From the NCBI GenBank assembly GCA_030710605.1, contig CP092875.1, forward strand, positions 63,745,404-63,809,403: a stretch of DNA of 64,000 nt, written 5' to 3'. Origin of the DNA: Cordylochernes scorpioides (taxonomy: Eukaryota; Arthropoda; Arachnida; Pseudoscorpiones; Chernetidae). The notes below the pieces were generated by a model. It did not search any database and was not told where the DNA came from. It was given only the letters and a program-made list of their open reading frames with translations. Shown here piece by piece: positions 54,701-59,376 of this stretch (within the stretch, counting starts at the first letter, position 1; every line of letters begins with the position of its first letter). Both the position numbers and the translations under genes were made by a program.

Positions 54701-55960
54701 CTCCTTATCGTGCAAATGAAAGTTGCCTTAGGATTCCTTAATGACCGATTTTTTGGTCGTTTAGCTTGCACCACGCTGATGAGGCCCAACAGCCCGAAAC
54801 GCGTCCGTGGTTAGCTTTTCTTGATTAATCAAGAATGGGTATTTGGCCAATTCTGGAATAATTAAAAATCAACGAGAATAGTTGATATTTATTCCGATAG
54901 ATGGCGCAAGCCATCAGCAACTTTCAGTTGCACAAAAAGGAGATGCCTTTTTTCTTAATAGATATCCTTCTCTCCCCAACACACCTGTTTGGTAAAATTT
55001 GACCAATTTCATAACCCCTCTCATAGGATGTTATGACATCGAAGCCATCCCTGTACTGATGAGGGCCAAAACCTGAACCCACGGTATACATGTTGTTGGC
55101 TTTTTGTCTGAATTTGCTAAAACTGATGTTGTGTCTTATTCTTTATCATCACTAGTGAAGTTTTTTTTACCTGGGAGTTGCATAGTACCCTCGTTCTGAT
55201 GCACACTTGAAGGGAGAGATGGCTCTTTTGGTATATATATATGTATTAAAAATAAAGAAGGCATATCCTGACCAGGAGCACATGTGCTTTTTAGATGGCA
55301 GAGCACCATCTAGTGGAACAGAAATCAACTAAACATTGATTTAACCTGTTCCCTGATATTTGGCCAACCCATTTTCTTGATAATTTTTTTTTTCTATTAT
55401 TTTTTTCATATACAATTAAACCTGTCTATAGTGCCCCCTTTAAATAGTGCCTCCTTCTCTATAACGCCCAATTTTAAATACGTAGTCTGATGCGATTTAC
55501 ATTAAAAGTGACCTGTCTATAGCACCCCCTATCTATAGCACCCTATTTTGGTGAGTCCCAAGAGGGGGCGCTATAGACAGGTTTAACTGCATATATAATG
55601 GGTTGGCGAAATATCACGGAGCAAGCTAAATAAACGTTTAGTTTATTTTTGCTCCACTAGATGGCGCTCTGCCATCTAAAAAGCACATGTGCTCATGGTC
55701 AGGAGATGCCTTCTTTTTTTTAATATATAAATATGTAATGAGTATTTTCCCCTACCCTCCTTTTTTATATATACAGATACCCTCAAGTTTCACGGTGGCG
55801 GGAAGATTTAACTTCAAGGACCCAATCCCATTGTGTGTTCCGCCAGGTCCATCTGAGGCCATTCATCCAGAATCCCTCGACCTCCCCGCAGACACCCATC
55901 CCACCCCCGGAGACTGGCTACGTCAGCCCGGCAGAAGAAGCCTTAGAGGAGAGCCAATGA
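27621..55960 (+). CDS. SPG21: Maspardin gene, eight coding exons found
   Basis: Joined exons 27621-27708, 44915-45076, 45131-45211, 48301-48446, 48809-48917, 48967-49074, 52984-53124 and 55847-55960 encode about 315 residues, against 308 in human maspardin as I recall it. Every intron is GT-AG and frame is kept throughout. Maspardin is an alpha/beta-hydrolase-fold protein of endosomal and trans-Golgi membranes; loss in people causes Mast syndrome (SPG21), and it binds CD4 and ALDH16A1. The nucleophile-elbow motif [12 protein letters not shown] is present, though the human protein is thought not to be catalytic. Other strong matches are LPPVSG, GYRVIA, YPVYW and RAHLK.GRNFPYL. The initiator methionine is not in the exons found. 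The exons use G/C-ending codons, in contrast to the AT-rich introns. Confidence 0.93.
27829..28005 (+). mobile_element. P1 MITE
   Basis: CAGTAGAACCTC ... GGGAGGTTCTACTA within SPG21 intron 1. Confidence 0.75.
28041..28202 (-). mobile_element. P1 MITE, opposite orientation
   Basis: Only 35 bp from the previous copy, in inverted orientation, so the pair could fold into a long hairpin in the SPG21 pre-mRNA. Confidence 0.75.
28210..28940. other. Intron 1 sequence without a recognised gene
   Basis: 28300-28500 is GC-richer with an open - strand frame, but nothing in it resembles a known domain. A family T fragment lies at 28590-28735. Confidence 0.4.
28945..29332 (-). mobile_element. Family L (LINE-derived) repeat
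   Basis: Full-length-looking copy: AGATAAGAAAGAAT-type tail at the left (- strand 3' end) and CAGCTGGCCCGGCTG-like block at the right. Confidence 0.7.
29845..30050. mobile_element. Family A palindromic element
   Basis: Starts GATAAAGCACAATTTGG; facing arms GCAACAACATTGCCACC and GGTGACAATGTTGTTGCC. GGGGAAGTAGGTAA flanks both sides (about 29836-29849 and 30046-30059), a 14-bp target duplication. Confidence 0.8.
30246..30580 (+). mobile_element. Family L repeat, + orientation
   Basis: Ends ATATGATTGAGTAGAGAC then AAGAAAGAAGAAGAAGAAG, a simple-repeat tail expected of a LINE-mobilised 3' end. Confidence 0.7.
30600..31437. other. Intron 1, AT-rich, with a partial family S SINE
   Basis: 30986-31166 is the body of a family S copy without its tRNA head. 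The remainder has no gene features. Confidence 0.5.
31438..31706 (+). mobile_element. Family S SINE with tRNA-like head
   Basis: B box GGGTTCGATTCCC, A10 linker, body ending ATTATCATGGC. Confidence 0.8.
32113..32462 (-). mobile_element. Family L repeat
   Basis: Same layout as 22575-22915. A family A fragment precedes it (31990-32090) and another follows (32520-32630). Confidence 0.7.
32703..33062 (-). pseudogene. Non-LTR retrotransposon fragment (3' end of RT region)
   Basis: A 119-residue frame with [29 protein letters not shown]....E....PL..RR. This is the conserved stretch just after the RT domain of arthropod Jockey/CR1-like LINEs (LDKIQ..AAR.I.GLR..CP...LY.EA.L.PL..RR). No RT catalytic motif remains. 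The frame has no internal stop but is only a fragment. Confidence 0.7.
33321..33498 (+). mobile_element. Tigger-like MITE, family P2
   Basis: Perfect-looking 19-bp TIRs CAGTTAAACCTGTCTATAG, flanked by TA. A second copy is at 55413-55589. Confidence 0.85.
33500..34565. other. Intron 1, no gene
   Basis: It contains a diverged family L scrap (33887-33965) and an imperfect tandem repeat of GCTGGTAATTGGGACTA at about 33970-34150 (four to five units). Otherwise unremarkable. Confidence 0.5.
34566..35045. repeat. Palindromic repeat, family F, interrupted
   Basis: Arms (left 34566-34730, right 34905-35045) contain AAATATTGACTATTTCTAACC and its complement. A second half-palindrome and a tRNA-like gene lie in the middle. 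Confidence 0.7.
34819..34891 (+). tRNA. tRNA-like cloverleaf, anticodon position GGT
   Basis: 73 nt fold fully: acceptor TCCAGGG/CCCTGGA with C as discriminator, anticodon stem TCTGC/GCGGA, and T arm GTGGG-TTCGATT-CCCAT. B box GGTTCGATTCC is intact and T runs follow at 34893. The anticodon triplet is GGT (Thr codon ACC), which is not usual in eukaryotes, and base 33 is C where almost all tRNAs have U. It is probably a tRNA-derived SINE head or pseudogene. It sits between inverted flanks (TGAATGGAGG / CCGTTCAT). Confidence 0.45.
35048..35474 (+). mobile_element. Helitron-like element (copy e) with nested MITE
   Basis: Begins TATACAGTTACGAGCGTC and ends with hairpin CGGGCGTTGCCCG, then CTAG at 35471-35474 before T. 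A C14 run lies at about 35181. A foldback MITE lies inside at 35243-35388. Confidence 0.6.
35243..35388. mobile_element. Foldback MITE with TTAA ends
   Basis: The 29-bp arms begin TTAAATAAATGCATATATTAG and are inverted at the right. TTAA at both ends would fit a piggyBac-type target. The same insertion at the same place is in copies f (36223) and g (47728), so it predates their spread. Confidence 0.6.
36223..36426 (-). mobile_element. Helitron-like element (copy f), truncated by the satellite
   Basis: CTAG at 36223-36226 marks its - strand 3' end. It continues through the hairpin and the start of the TTAA MITE, then gives way to the satellite array. Confidence 0.55.
36427..40582. repeat. 133-bp satellite array, about 31 monomers, with 266-bp higher-order unit
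   Basis: The monomer includes CAATTGTGTCATTAACCCTC, ATGTACATGCATGGGAACATC and GCTTGAAAGAGATAAGAACA. From about 37934 to 40010 two monomer types alternate (TTTGTAGATCCTATATG and TTGATACATCCAATATG), giving a 266-bp dimer repeated eight times with almost no differences. The left part has more variable monomers, several with an extra block (GACTCACATTCTAC). Open - strand frames of 68 codons recur every 266 bp only because of the repeat. The array lies in SPG21 intron 1. Confidence 0.97.
40740..40860 (+). mobile_element. Family B half-element
   Basis: Right arm only: GGGAACAGG...CACCAGATGGCGCTCTGCC...GCACATGTGCTCCTGGTCAGG. No ribozyme part. Confidence 0.65.
40892..41163. mobile_element. Family A palindromic element with 13-bp target duplication (best copy)
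   Basis: GCAATAGCTTACT flanks it at 40892-40904 and 41151-41163. The left arm starts TGATAAGGCACAATTTGG and the right arm is its near-perfect complement. Each arm carries CTGAAGA, U, hairpin GGTAACA-ACGC-TGTTACC, GAAACGTCACACAC reading outward. There is no coding capacity. Confidence 0.92.
41250..41427. mobile_element. Family A element with 16-bp target duplication
   Basis: TTCACTACCTATGTAA at 41250-41265 and 41412-41427. The centre is deleted. Confidence 0.85.
41455..41515 (+). mobile_element. LINE 3' tail
   Basis: GGGAGAATCTGTATGGGGC...CTAATAAAGGCTTTTGTGTG. Similar tails at about 47445-47520, 54475-54550, 62120-62200 and 62283-62352, each with AATAAAGGCTTTTGT or a close variant and a short T/G-rich run. 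Confidence 0.6.
41490..41861. repeat. Palindrome split by mariner 2
   Basis: Arms around TTCTCAAGCTTTCAAGTACTG and AGTAGAAGGG...AAGCATGAGAAAAC face each other near 41690. Confidence 0.6.
41862..43129 (-). mobile_element. Mariner element 2
   Basis: TIRs ACGAGGTGTGTTCAAAAAG and ACAAGGTGTGTTCAAAAAG (about 30 bp, one mismatch seen) with TA at both ends. It contains one long transposase frame. Confidence 0.95.
41918..42985 (-). CDS. Mariner transposase, open frame with short linker
   Basis: A 355-codon frame. The DNA-binding region has RSNVYRWYK and [13 protein letters not shown]. Catalytic residues are in [13 protein letters not shown] (first D), [10 protein letters not shown] (second D) and [12 protein letters not shown] (third D, 34 residues later), the D34D signature. 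Between the two helix-turn-helix parts the usual segment containing the GRPS linker (about 20 residues) is absent: [16 protein letters not shown] joins them directly. The frame upstream of about KNGSKNLYQ is probably non-coding leader. Catalytic residues are complete, but the missing linker makes DNA binding doubtful. Confidence 0.9.
   Translation of the reverse strand: MLTAALLAGVLDRLRFLPIKKNGSKNLYQILVKNEIKCADAFRMLTVAYGEATLDRSNVYRWYKHFNNRRKINEVEKMILANRQITVREVAEDLNISIGSCHSIFINDLGMRQVAAKFVPKLLNCDQKQHRMNIANEMLDSVRDDPNLLQRVITGDEAWVYGYDVETKAQSSQWKLPHEPRPKKARQVRSNVKVLLTVFFDCRGVVHHEFLPQGRTVNKEYYLQVMRNLREAIRQKRPDLWKNKNWLLHHDNAPAHTSLLARNFLAKNNTLMMPQPPYSPDMAPCDFFLFPKLKRPMKGRRYAMLDEIKTASKEELKKIFKNDFLKCFEDWKNCWHKCIISHGDYFEGNKIGIHE
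43200..43415. mobile_element. Family A element
   Basis: TCTAAGTAAT flanks both sides (about 43206 and 43405), a 10-bp target duplication; facing ATCATCAGACAAAAG motifs in the centre. Confidence 0.75.
43592..43768. mobile_element. Family A element with 13-bp target duplication
   Basis: TAAGCATCTACTA at 43592-43604 and 43756-43768. The centre is shortened. Confidence 0.85.
44628..44807 (+). mobile_element. Tigger-like MITE, family P3
   Basis: Starts CAGTATAACCTCTTCAATTC and ends with the inverted AGTTTACTG. A shorter copy is at 51218-51320. Confidence 0.65.
44915..45076 (+). CDS. SPG21: SPG21 exon 2
   Basis: Acceptor GACTTGCAG with a branch-point-like TTTCTAAT 20 bp before; donor GCT|GTGAGT. 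It encodes [19 protein letters not shown]...LPPVSG...GYRVIA, phase 0 at both ends. The in-frame stop at 44885-44887 rules out a longer exon beyond that point; acceptors between 44888 and 44914 are less good. Confidence 0.92.
45131..45211 (+). CDS. SPG21: SPG21 exon 3
   Basis: 27 codons ([16 protein letters not shown]...LDM) between CTGCTGTAG| and |GTAAGC. The intron before it is only 54 bp. Confidence 0.95.
45425..45680. repeat. Family D palindrome, diverged
   Basis: Arms ATGGCATATTTTGGATCAAA and complement. The centre has CCCTGATGA but no GAAA box where one would be needed. Confidence 0.6.
47728..48160 (-). mobile_element. Helitron-like element (copy g), inserted in a family A element
   Basis: CTAG at 47728-47731 is the - strand 3' end, after hairpin CGGGCATTGCCCGGG. 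The 5' end is TATACAGTTACGAGCGTC at 48143-48160. It includes the TTAA MITE (47817-47963) and a G12 run near 48009. Family A sequence at 47525-47727 resumes at 48161 (ATCTATAATCCAAATTG). Confidence 0.65.
48301..48446 (+). CDS. SPG21: SPG21 exon 4 (nucleophile elbow)
   Basis: [19 protein letters not shown]...[12 protein letters not shown], acceptor GTGCTCCAG, donor CT|GTGAGT (ends after two codon bases). It holds the GASLGG motif of the hydrolase fold. Confidence 0.96.
48809..48917 (+). CDS. SPG21: SPG21 exon 5
   Basis: Starts with the third base of the split codon, then [16 protein letters not shown]...ATDFMVEQ. Acceptor AGTGCAG, donor CAG|GTACTG. Confidence 0.95.
48967..49074 (+). CDS. SPG21: SPG21 exon 6
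   Basis: 36 codons, [18 protein letters not shown]...ITIID. The intron before it is only 49 bp; donor GAT|GTGAGT. Confidence 0.95.
49335..49513 (+). mobile_element. P1 MITE
   Basis: CAGTAGAACCTCC ... TTCTACTG, TA flanks, in SPG21 intron 6. Confidence 0.75.
49520..50389. other. SPG21 intron 6 filler
   Basis: Family L 3' end fragment at 49915-50040 (-) and family S fragment at 50156-50273. No gene. Confidence 0.5.
50390..50758 (-). mobile_element. Family L repeat
   Basis: Same structure as the copies at 28945 and 32113. Confidence 0.7.
51337..51511 (+). mobile_element. P1 MITE
   Basis: CAGTAGAATCTCCC ... GGGAGGTTCTACTG. A P3 copy lies just before it (51218-51320). Confidence 0.75.
51606..52035 (+). 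mobile_element. Family L repeat, + orientation, fullest copy
   Basis: Includes the segment GTGTTCTACTCATCCCCGGC that is also in the LINE fragment at 53846-54079, then the shared 3' end and a GATAAGAAAAAAGAAG tail. Confidence 0.75.
52036..52290. mobile_element. Family B palindromic element, diverged
   Basis: Arms with AGATGGCAGAGCGCCATCTAG and GTTCCACTAGATGGCGCTCTG. The centre reads, on the - strand, a decayed version of the ribozyme segment (AAAACACGTACGTAG). Confidence 0.65.
52588..52760 (-). mobile_element. Family S SINE body
   Basis: T run, then GCTTATCCC (complement of GGGATAAGC) and the body. The tRNA head is missing. Confidence 0.7.
52984..53124 (+). CDS. SPG21: SPG21 exon 7
   Basis: 47 codons, [20 protein letters not shown]...[20 protein letters not shown]. 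Acceptor TGTTGGCAG, donor CAG|GTGGGT. Confidence 0.96.
53165..53640 (+). repeat. Family T element with internal tandem triplication
   Basis: Starts CATTCATGGACAAACTTAAGG. A unit of about 126 bp (TTGGTTATCTCATGTG ... TTTTGTCCATGAGTGTAGA) occurs three times in tandem, at about 53260, 53387 and 53513. Confidence 0.7.
53846..54079 (+). pseudogene. LINE 3' end: zinc-finger C-terminus and tail
   Basis: [12 protein letters not shown]...[19 protein letters not shown] has the CX2CX8HX3C finger that ends the RT polyprotein of Jockey/CR1-like LINEs. A short tail follows, then AAGCTTGATACCTTAGTGTG and a GATAAGAAAGAAG end, shared with family L. Only the last ~70 codons are present and the upstream frame is broken. 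Confidence 0.7.
54646..54950. mobile_element. Family C palindromic element with hammerhead motif
   Basis: Left arm TTGTACTGGGATAAGGTGC...GCATCTCCTTATCGTGC, ribozyme segment at 54763-54816, right arm to AGGAGATGCCTTTTTTC. Confidence 0.8.
54763..54816 (+). ncRNA. Hammerhead ribozyme motif (copy 1)
   Basis: Order: stem I 5' CCACG (54771-54775), CTGATGA (54776-54782), stem II GGCC-CAACA-GCCC (three of four pairs), GAAA (54796-54799), stem III ACG.. with U, cleavage GUC after 54805, stem I 3' CGTGG (54806-54810). Stem I is perfect over 5 bp plus A-U and an outer AGC/GCT helix across an internal loop, as in type I hammerheads. All invariant core residues are there. The single C-C mismatch in stem II may reduce activity. 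Confidence 0.75.
55245..55735. mobile_element. Family B palindromic element with a P2 MITE in the centre
   Basis: AAAATAAAGAAGGCATATCC ... complement. The ribozyme segment is absent; the centre is taken by the P2 copy at 55413-55589. The element ends about 110 bp before the last SPG21 exon. Confidence 0.8.
55413..55589 (+). mobile_element. P2 MITE
   Basis: CAATTAAACCTGTCTATAG with inverted CTATAGACAGGTTTAACTG. Confidence 0.85.
55847..55960 (+). CDS. SPG21: SPG21 exon 8 (last)
   Basis: Acceptor GTGTTCCGCCAG, then [11 protein letters not shown]...[16 protein letters not shown] and TGA at 55958-55960. It aligns with the human IHLLQF...VSAEELE tail. Phase 0. An earlier acceptor at 55776 gives a longer frame that matches nothing in the family. 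No AATAAA is obvious in the next 100 bp. Confidence 0.9.
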   Translation, partial: VHLRPFIQNPSTSPQTPIPPPETGYVSPAEEALEESQ

Positions 55961-56109
55961 TCTCCTCCCTTCACTTTTCTACCTTTTGTACATCTTTGTT
56001 GTTGATTCTAGTAAATTGTATTTTTGAACCTTGACACTTCTTGTGGTCTCTCTCTCTCCCTGCATTAGCACAAATTGTAATTCTCAACCTACAACCCCAA
56101 AACACATTA

Positions 56110-56330
56110 TTTTGGTTGCAGTGGTACAGCCTACTCCGCGCTGACGAGCGCCAACAGCGCGAAACACGTTCGTGGATAGCTTTTCTTGATTTATCAAGAA
56201 GTTGGGTTAGCCAAATATCAGGGAACAGGCTAAATCAATGTTTAGTTGATTTCTGTTCCACCAGATGGCGCTCTTCCTTCTGAAAAGCACATGTGCTCCT
56301 GGTCAGGATACGCCTTTTTTATTTTTATCA
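56110..56330 (+). mobile_element. Family B half-element beginning with a hammerhead
   Basis: It interrupts a LINE/family L 3' end: the uninterrupted sequence is seen at 53955-53975 (ACATATTATTGACTGC). The insert starts near TTTGGTTGCAGTGG, passes the ribozyme at 56128-56181, then one arm, and ends CTTTTTTATTTTTATC. The unit is therefore ribozyme plus one arm; full palindromes are two arms around it. Confidence 0.8.
56128..56181 (+). ncRNA. Hammerhead ribozyme motif (copy 2)
   Basis: CCGCG (56136-56140), CTGACGA (fits CUGANGA), stem II GCGC-CAACA-GCGC perfect, GAAA (56161-56164), short stem III, GUU before the cleavage point after 56170, CGTGG (56171-56175). The outer AGC/GCT helix is kept. 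Compared with copy 1 the second stem II pair is C-G in place of G-C, a compensatory change. GUU is a permitted but weaker cleavage triplet than GUC. Confidence 0.78.
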
Positions 56331-56560
56331 TTGACTGTATTGACTCATCCATTAATGAGCTCTACTCTTCCCCGGCAGACACCATCAACAAGCTTTACAA
56401 GCTTGATACCCTAATATGATTGAGTGGAGATAAGAAAAAAAAAAGACCTTACTTAAATATTATATTCTCTTTATAGCAATTCTTTATTTTTCTATTAAAC
56501 AAAAACCACAACTCACATTTATCCCACAATAATGATGCATAAATGATATGACATCCAGTA

Positions 56561-56725
56561 CAGTAGAAATACTTCTCTCTAAAGGACAATTTTACAAAGC
56601 CAATGTATCTTTTAGAGAAACATGTCCTCTTACAGAAGATAACCTAATAGGTAAGTTTTTGGTGATGTAAACTGTCCTGTGATGTCTGCTAGCTGAAGTG
56701 TCCATTCATTGAGAGAGGTTATACT
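56561..56725 (-). mobile_element. P1 MITE, diverged
   Basis: CAGTAGAAATAC ... GGTTATACTG. Confidence 0.65.
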
Positions 56726-56756
56726 GTAGCTTCAATTCAGTAAAATTGCAACTCGA

Positions 56757-57063
56757 AGTCAGTGGAAGGATGGTCTAAACCGTTGGTTTTCGATCACTAA
56801 GACCCGGGTTCGATTCCCGCATTGGCCAATTTTTTCTGGTTTAAAAATATGCTCCAATGGTCCCTGATTCTTGCAAAAGTCCAATTCCACCAGCGAGTGC
56901 AAGTAACCAAACGGGGCTTTGTTACATTTGTAAGTGCAAAGTTGAACTGCTTTTCACATGTGTAGACATGTGGTGCACTTACAGTAAAAGCAGCCGCCAA
57001 CCTCTACCCACCATGATTATCATGGCCTGTACCACGAGTACTTGGGATAAGCAAAAAAAAAAA
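56757..57063 (+). mobile_element. Family S SINE with tRNA-like head
   Basis: B box GGGTTCGATTCCC near 56802-56818, body, ends GGGATAAGC plus A13. Confidence 0.8.
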
Positions 57064-57464
57064 ACTTGCAACTCTACCAGCTTTGGCTAAACAGATGGTT
57101 ACAAAGACCTTGTAGAGGAAAAACTAATGTATCAACTCCACAATTTCTATTTTATTTTTACAGTTATACATATTCTGGCACAATTTGGATTATAGATTAT
57201 AAACACAAGGTAATAAGACCAAATCCAAATAAATAGTGTGTGACGTTTCAGTAACAGCTTTGTTACCGAAATGTCACATACTATTTATTTGGTCTTATTA
57301 CCTTGTGTTACATCTCCTGTTTTGGTGACACCTTGTCACTCTGTTAAGAGAATTATCTAAAAGAGTTTTCTTGATAAGTTTCACAAGGAACCACCAAAAT
57401 GTCAAACCTATAAAAAAAAAGATATTTGTTTTAAGAGAATAATAAGTCCTTAAAGAAAAAAGAA

Positions 57465-57838
57465 TTAAAAATAAAGAAGGATATCCTGACCAGAAGCACA
57501 TGTGCTTTTTAGATGGCAGAGCGCCATCTAGTGGAACAGAAATCAACTAAACATTGATTTAACCTGTTCCCTGATATTTGGCCAACCCATTTTCTTGATA
57601 AATTAAGAAAAGCCATTCACGAATTTTTGGTCTCATTGGTACAGCCAGCTCCACGCTCATGAGCACTAACAGCACGAAACGCGTTCATGGATGGCATTGA
57701 TTTATCAAGATAATGGGTTAGCCATATATCAGGGAACAGGCTAAATCAATGTTTAGTTGATTTCTGTTCCACTAAATGGTGCTCTGCCATCTAAGAAGCA
57801 CACATGCTTCTGATCAGGATATGCCTTCTTTATCTTTA
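57465..57838. mobile_element. Family B palindromic element, complete, with decayed hammerhead
   Basis: Both arms present (ATAAAGAAGGATATCCTGACC ... GGATATGCCTTCTTTAT). The ribozyme site at 57643-57696 reads CTCATGA, so the invariant G5 is C, and stem II has lost two pairs; it should be inactive. Confidence 0.8.
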
Positions 57839-57987
57839 ATATCAACATCTGACCTTTTTTTTTTTCTATTATTTTTTCACAGAAAAAAGTATATTAATCA
57901 AATGCATAGGATTAAAGAAAAGGCAAAATTTTAAATACTGTATAAGTAAATATCCTTTAGAAGATATGTAATCTGCCTTTCAAAATA

Positions 57988-58167
57988 CAGTAGAACCTCT
58001 CTGTAATGGACACCTAAATACAGAGCCAAAGTGTCCTTTAGGGAGAGATATCCCTCACCGGAGAGTTGCTAACTAGTAAAAATGGTAATTTTGGCAATTA
58101 AAAACTGTCCTTTGTAGAGAGGTGTTCCTCTAGCAGGAGTGTCCTCTTATGAAAGTGTCCTCTACTG
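57988..58167 (-). mobile_element. P1 MITE
   Basis: CAGTAGAACCTC ... TCTACTG, TA flanks. Confidence 0.75.
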
Positions 58168-58324
58168 TATTCTAATACAGTAATAATAACCGCTTGTTCA
58201 GCGGTACATATACTAAAATTGGAAGGGGATACTGTATTCTAATAAAAACATTCCAATATAAGCCCTTTAATAATTAAATATTAGATTTTAACACTCTTTT
58301 CTCTACATGAAATCTCTACATTCT

Positions 58325-58868
58325 CTACATGAAGAGAATCAATCCAATGTTTAGCAAGAGGCTTACATTCTAAGTCTCAAGGTTTGACATCGGGTAAAAC
58401 GGCCAGATTCAGGTGTCTGTGGATGTCTATCTCCTATGTTCGAGATGATCCTCTGGGTCCAAGTATGTTTCCTTGCCTCTATAGAGTAAATTGCATAGAA
58501 ATAAATCTAGCAAAATATCTAGAATTTGGAAAGCTTTTATCAAAAGCAATTTCAATTAGCTACAAGAAAATAAGATCTAATCCAAATAAATTAATAGTAT
58601 GTGATAAAAGAAAATAAGACCTAATCCAAATAAATTATTTTCTTGTAGCTAATTGAAATTGCTTTTGATAAAAGCTTTTCAAATTCTAGATATTGTGCTA
58701 GATTTATTTCTATGCAATTTACTCTATAGAGGCATGGAAACATACTTGGACCCAGAGGATCATCTCGAACACAGGAGATAGACGTCCACAGACACCTGAA
58801 TCTGGCCGTTTTACCTGATCTCAAACCTTGAGACTTAGAATGTAAGCCTCTTGCTAAACATTGGATCG
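58325..58868. repeat. Large inverted repeat, arms about 240 bp
   Basis: Left arm 58325-58568 and right arm 58636-58868 are nearly identical complements (for example CTCTGGGTCCAAGTATG and CATACTTGGACCCAGAG). The short centre holds family A-type words (AAAATAAGACCTAATCC). No TIR-type transposon end is clear. Mirror-image frames of about 70 codons in the two arms are not supported as genes. Confidence 0.9.
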
Positions 58869-58869
58869 A

Positions 58870-59376
58870 TTCTCATTATAAAAGGAGGCAATGCGATGAA
58901 GCAGAGCTGACTGCTACAGGGCGCGTCCCCAGGTGGCGGAAAAGGAAACAACCTTCAGATATGAAGTCCTACTGTGAAACAAGCAGAATAACTCTGGCGA
59001 ATAAGCAGTCGCGGACCAACAGCAGCATTGTTAGAAAAGGAGAAAGACCTCTTTAAGAATCATGAGTTCAACTGAACCGGTTGATAGACCTCAGCAAGGA
59101 TCCCTCTCCAGGGATACTGAGGAGCTGTGTCTGTGCTCATTTTAGAGTCGGCAGCAAAGGCATCTCCTTCCATGTTAGGAACAGCCTCAAACTACAGGCA
59201 AAGTCAGACTTACACCAAAGTGTGCCTGGATCATGGTGCCATGATCAACGAAAGCTGCACCCCTACACCTCATTCCATGAGATCATGGAATTAGTGTACT
59301 CTTTACACAAGGCGATAAGACACAAAACACAGAAATAATTTATTTTATTATTGAATTATATAAACAGATTAATATA
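58870..59376. other. Unclassified segment, old family L-related sequence
   Basis: 59060-59300 follows the order of family L (GGTTGATAGACC, CCAGGGATAC, TGTTAGGA) at much lower similarity and is probably an old relative. No gene. Confidence 0.4.

Noticed and set aside
55777..56034. Longer alternative last exon of SPG21 starting after ATATACAG
   Set aside because: Its frame has no similarity to the maspardin C-terminus, while the exon from 55847 matches IHLLQF...SAEELE and ends at a stop in the right frame.
58384..58824. Two similar frames of 67-77 codons in opposite orientation
   Set aside because: They are the two arms of the inverted repeat, not a gene pair.
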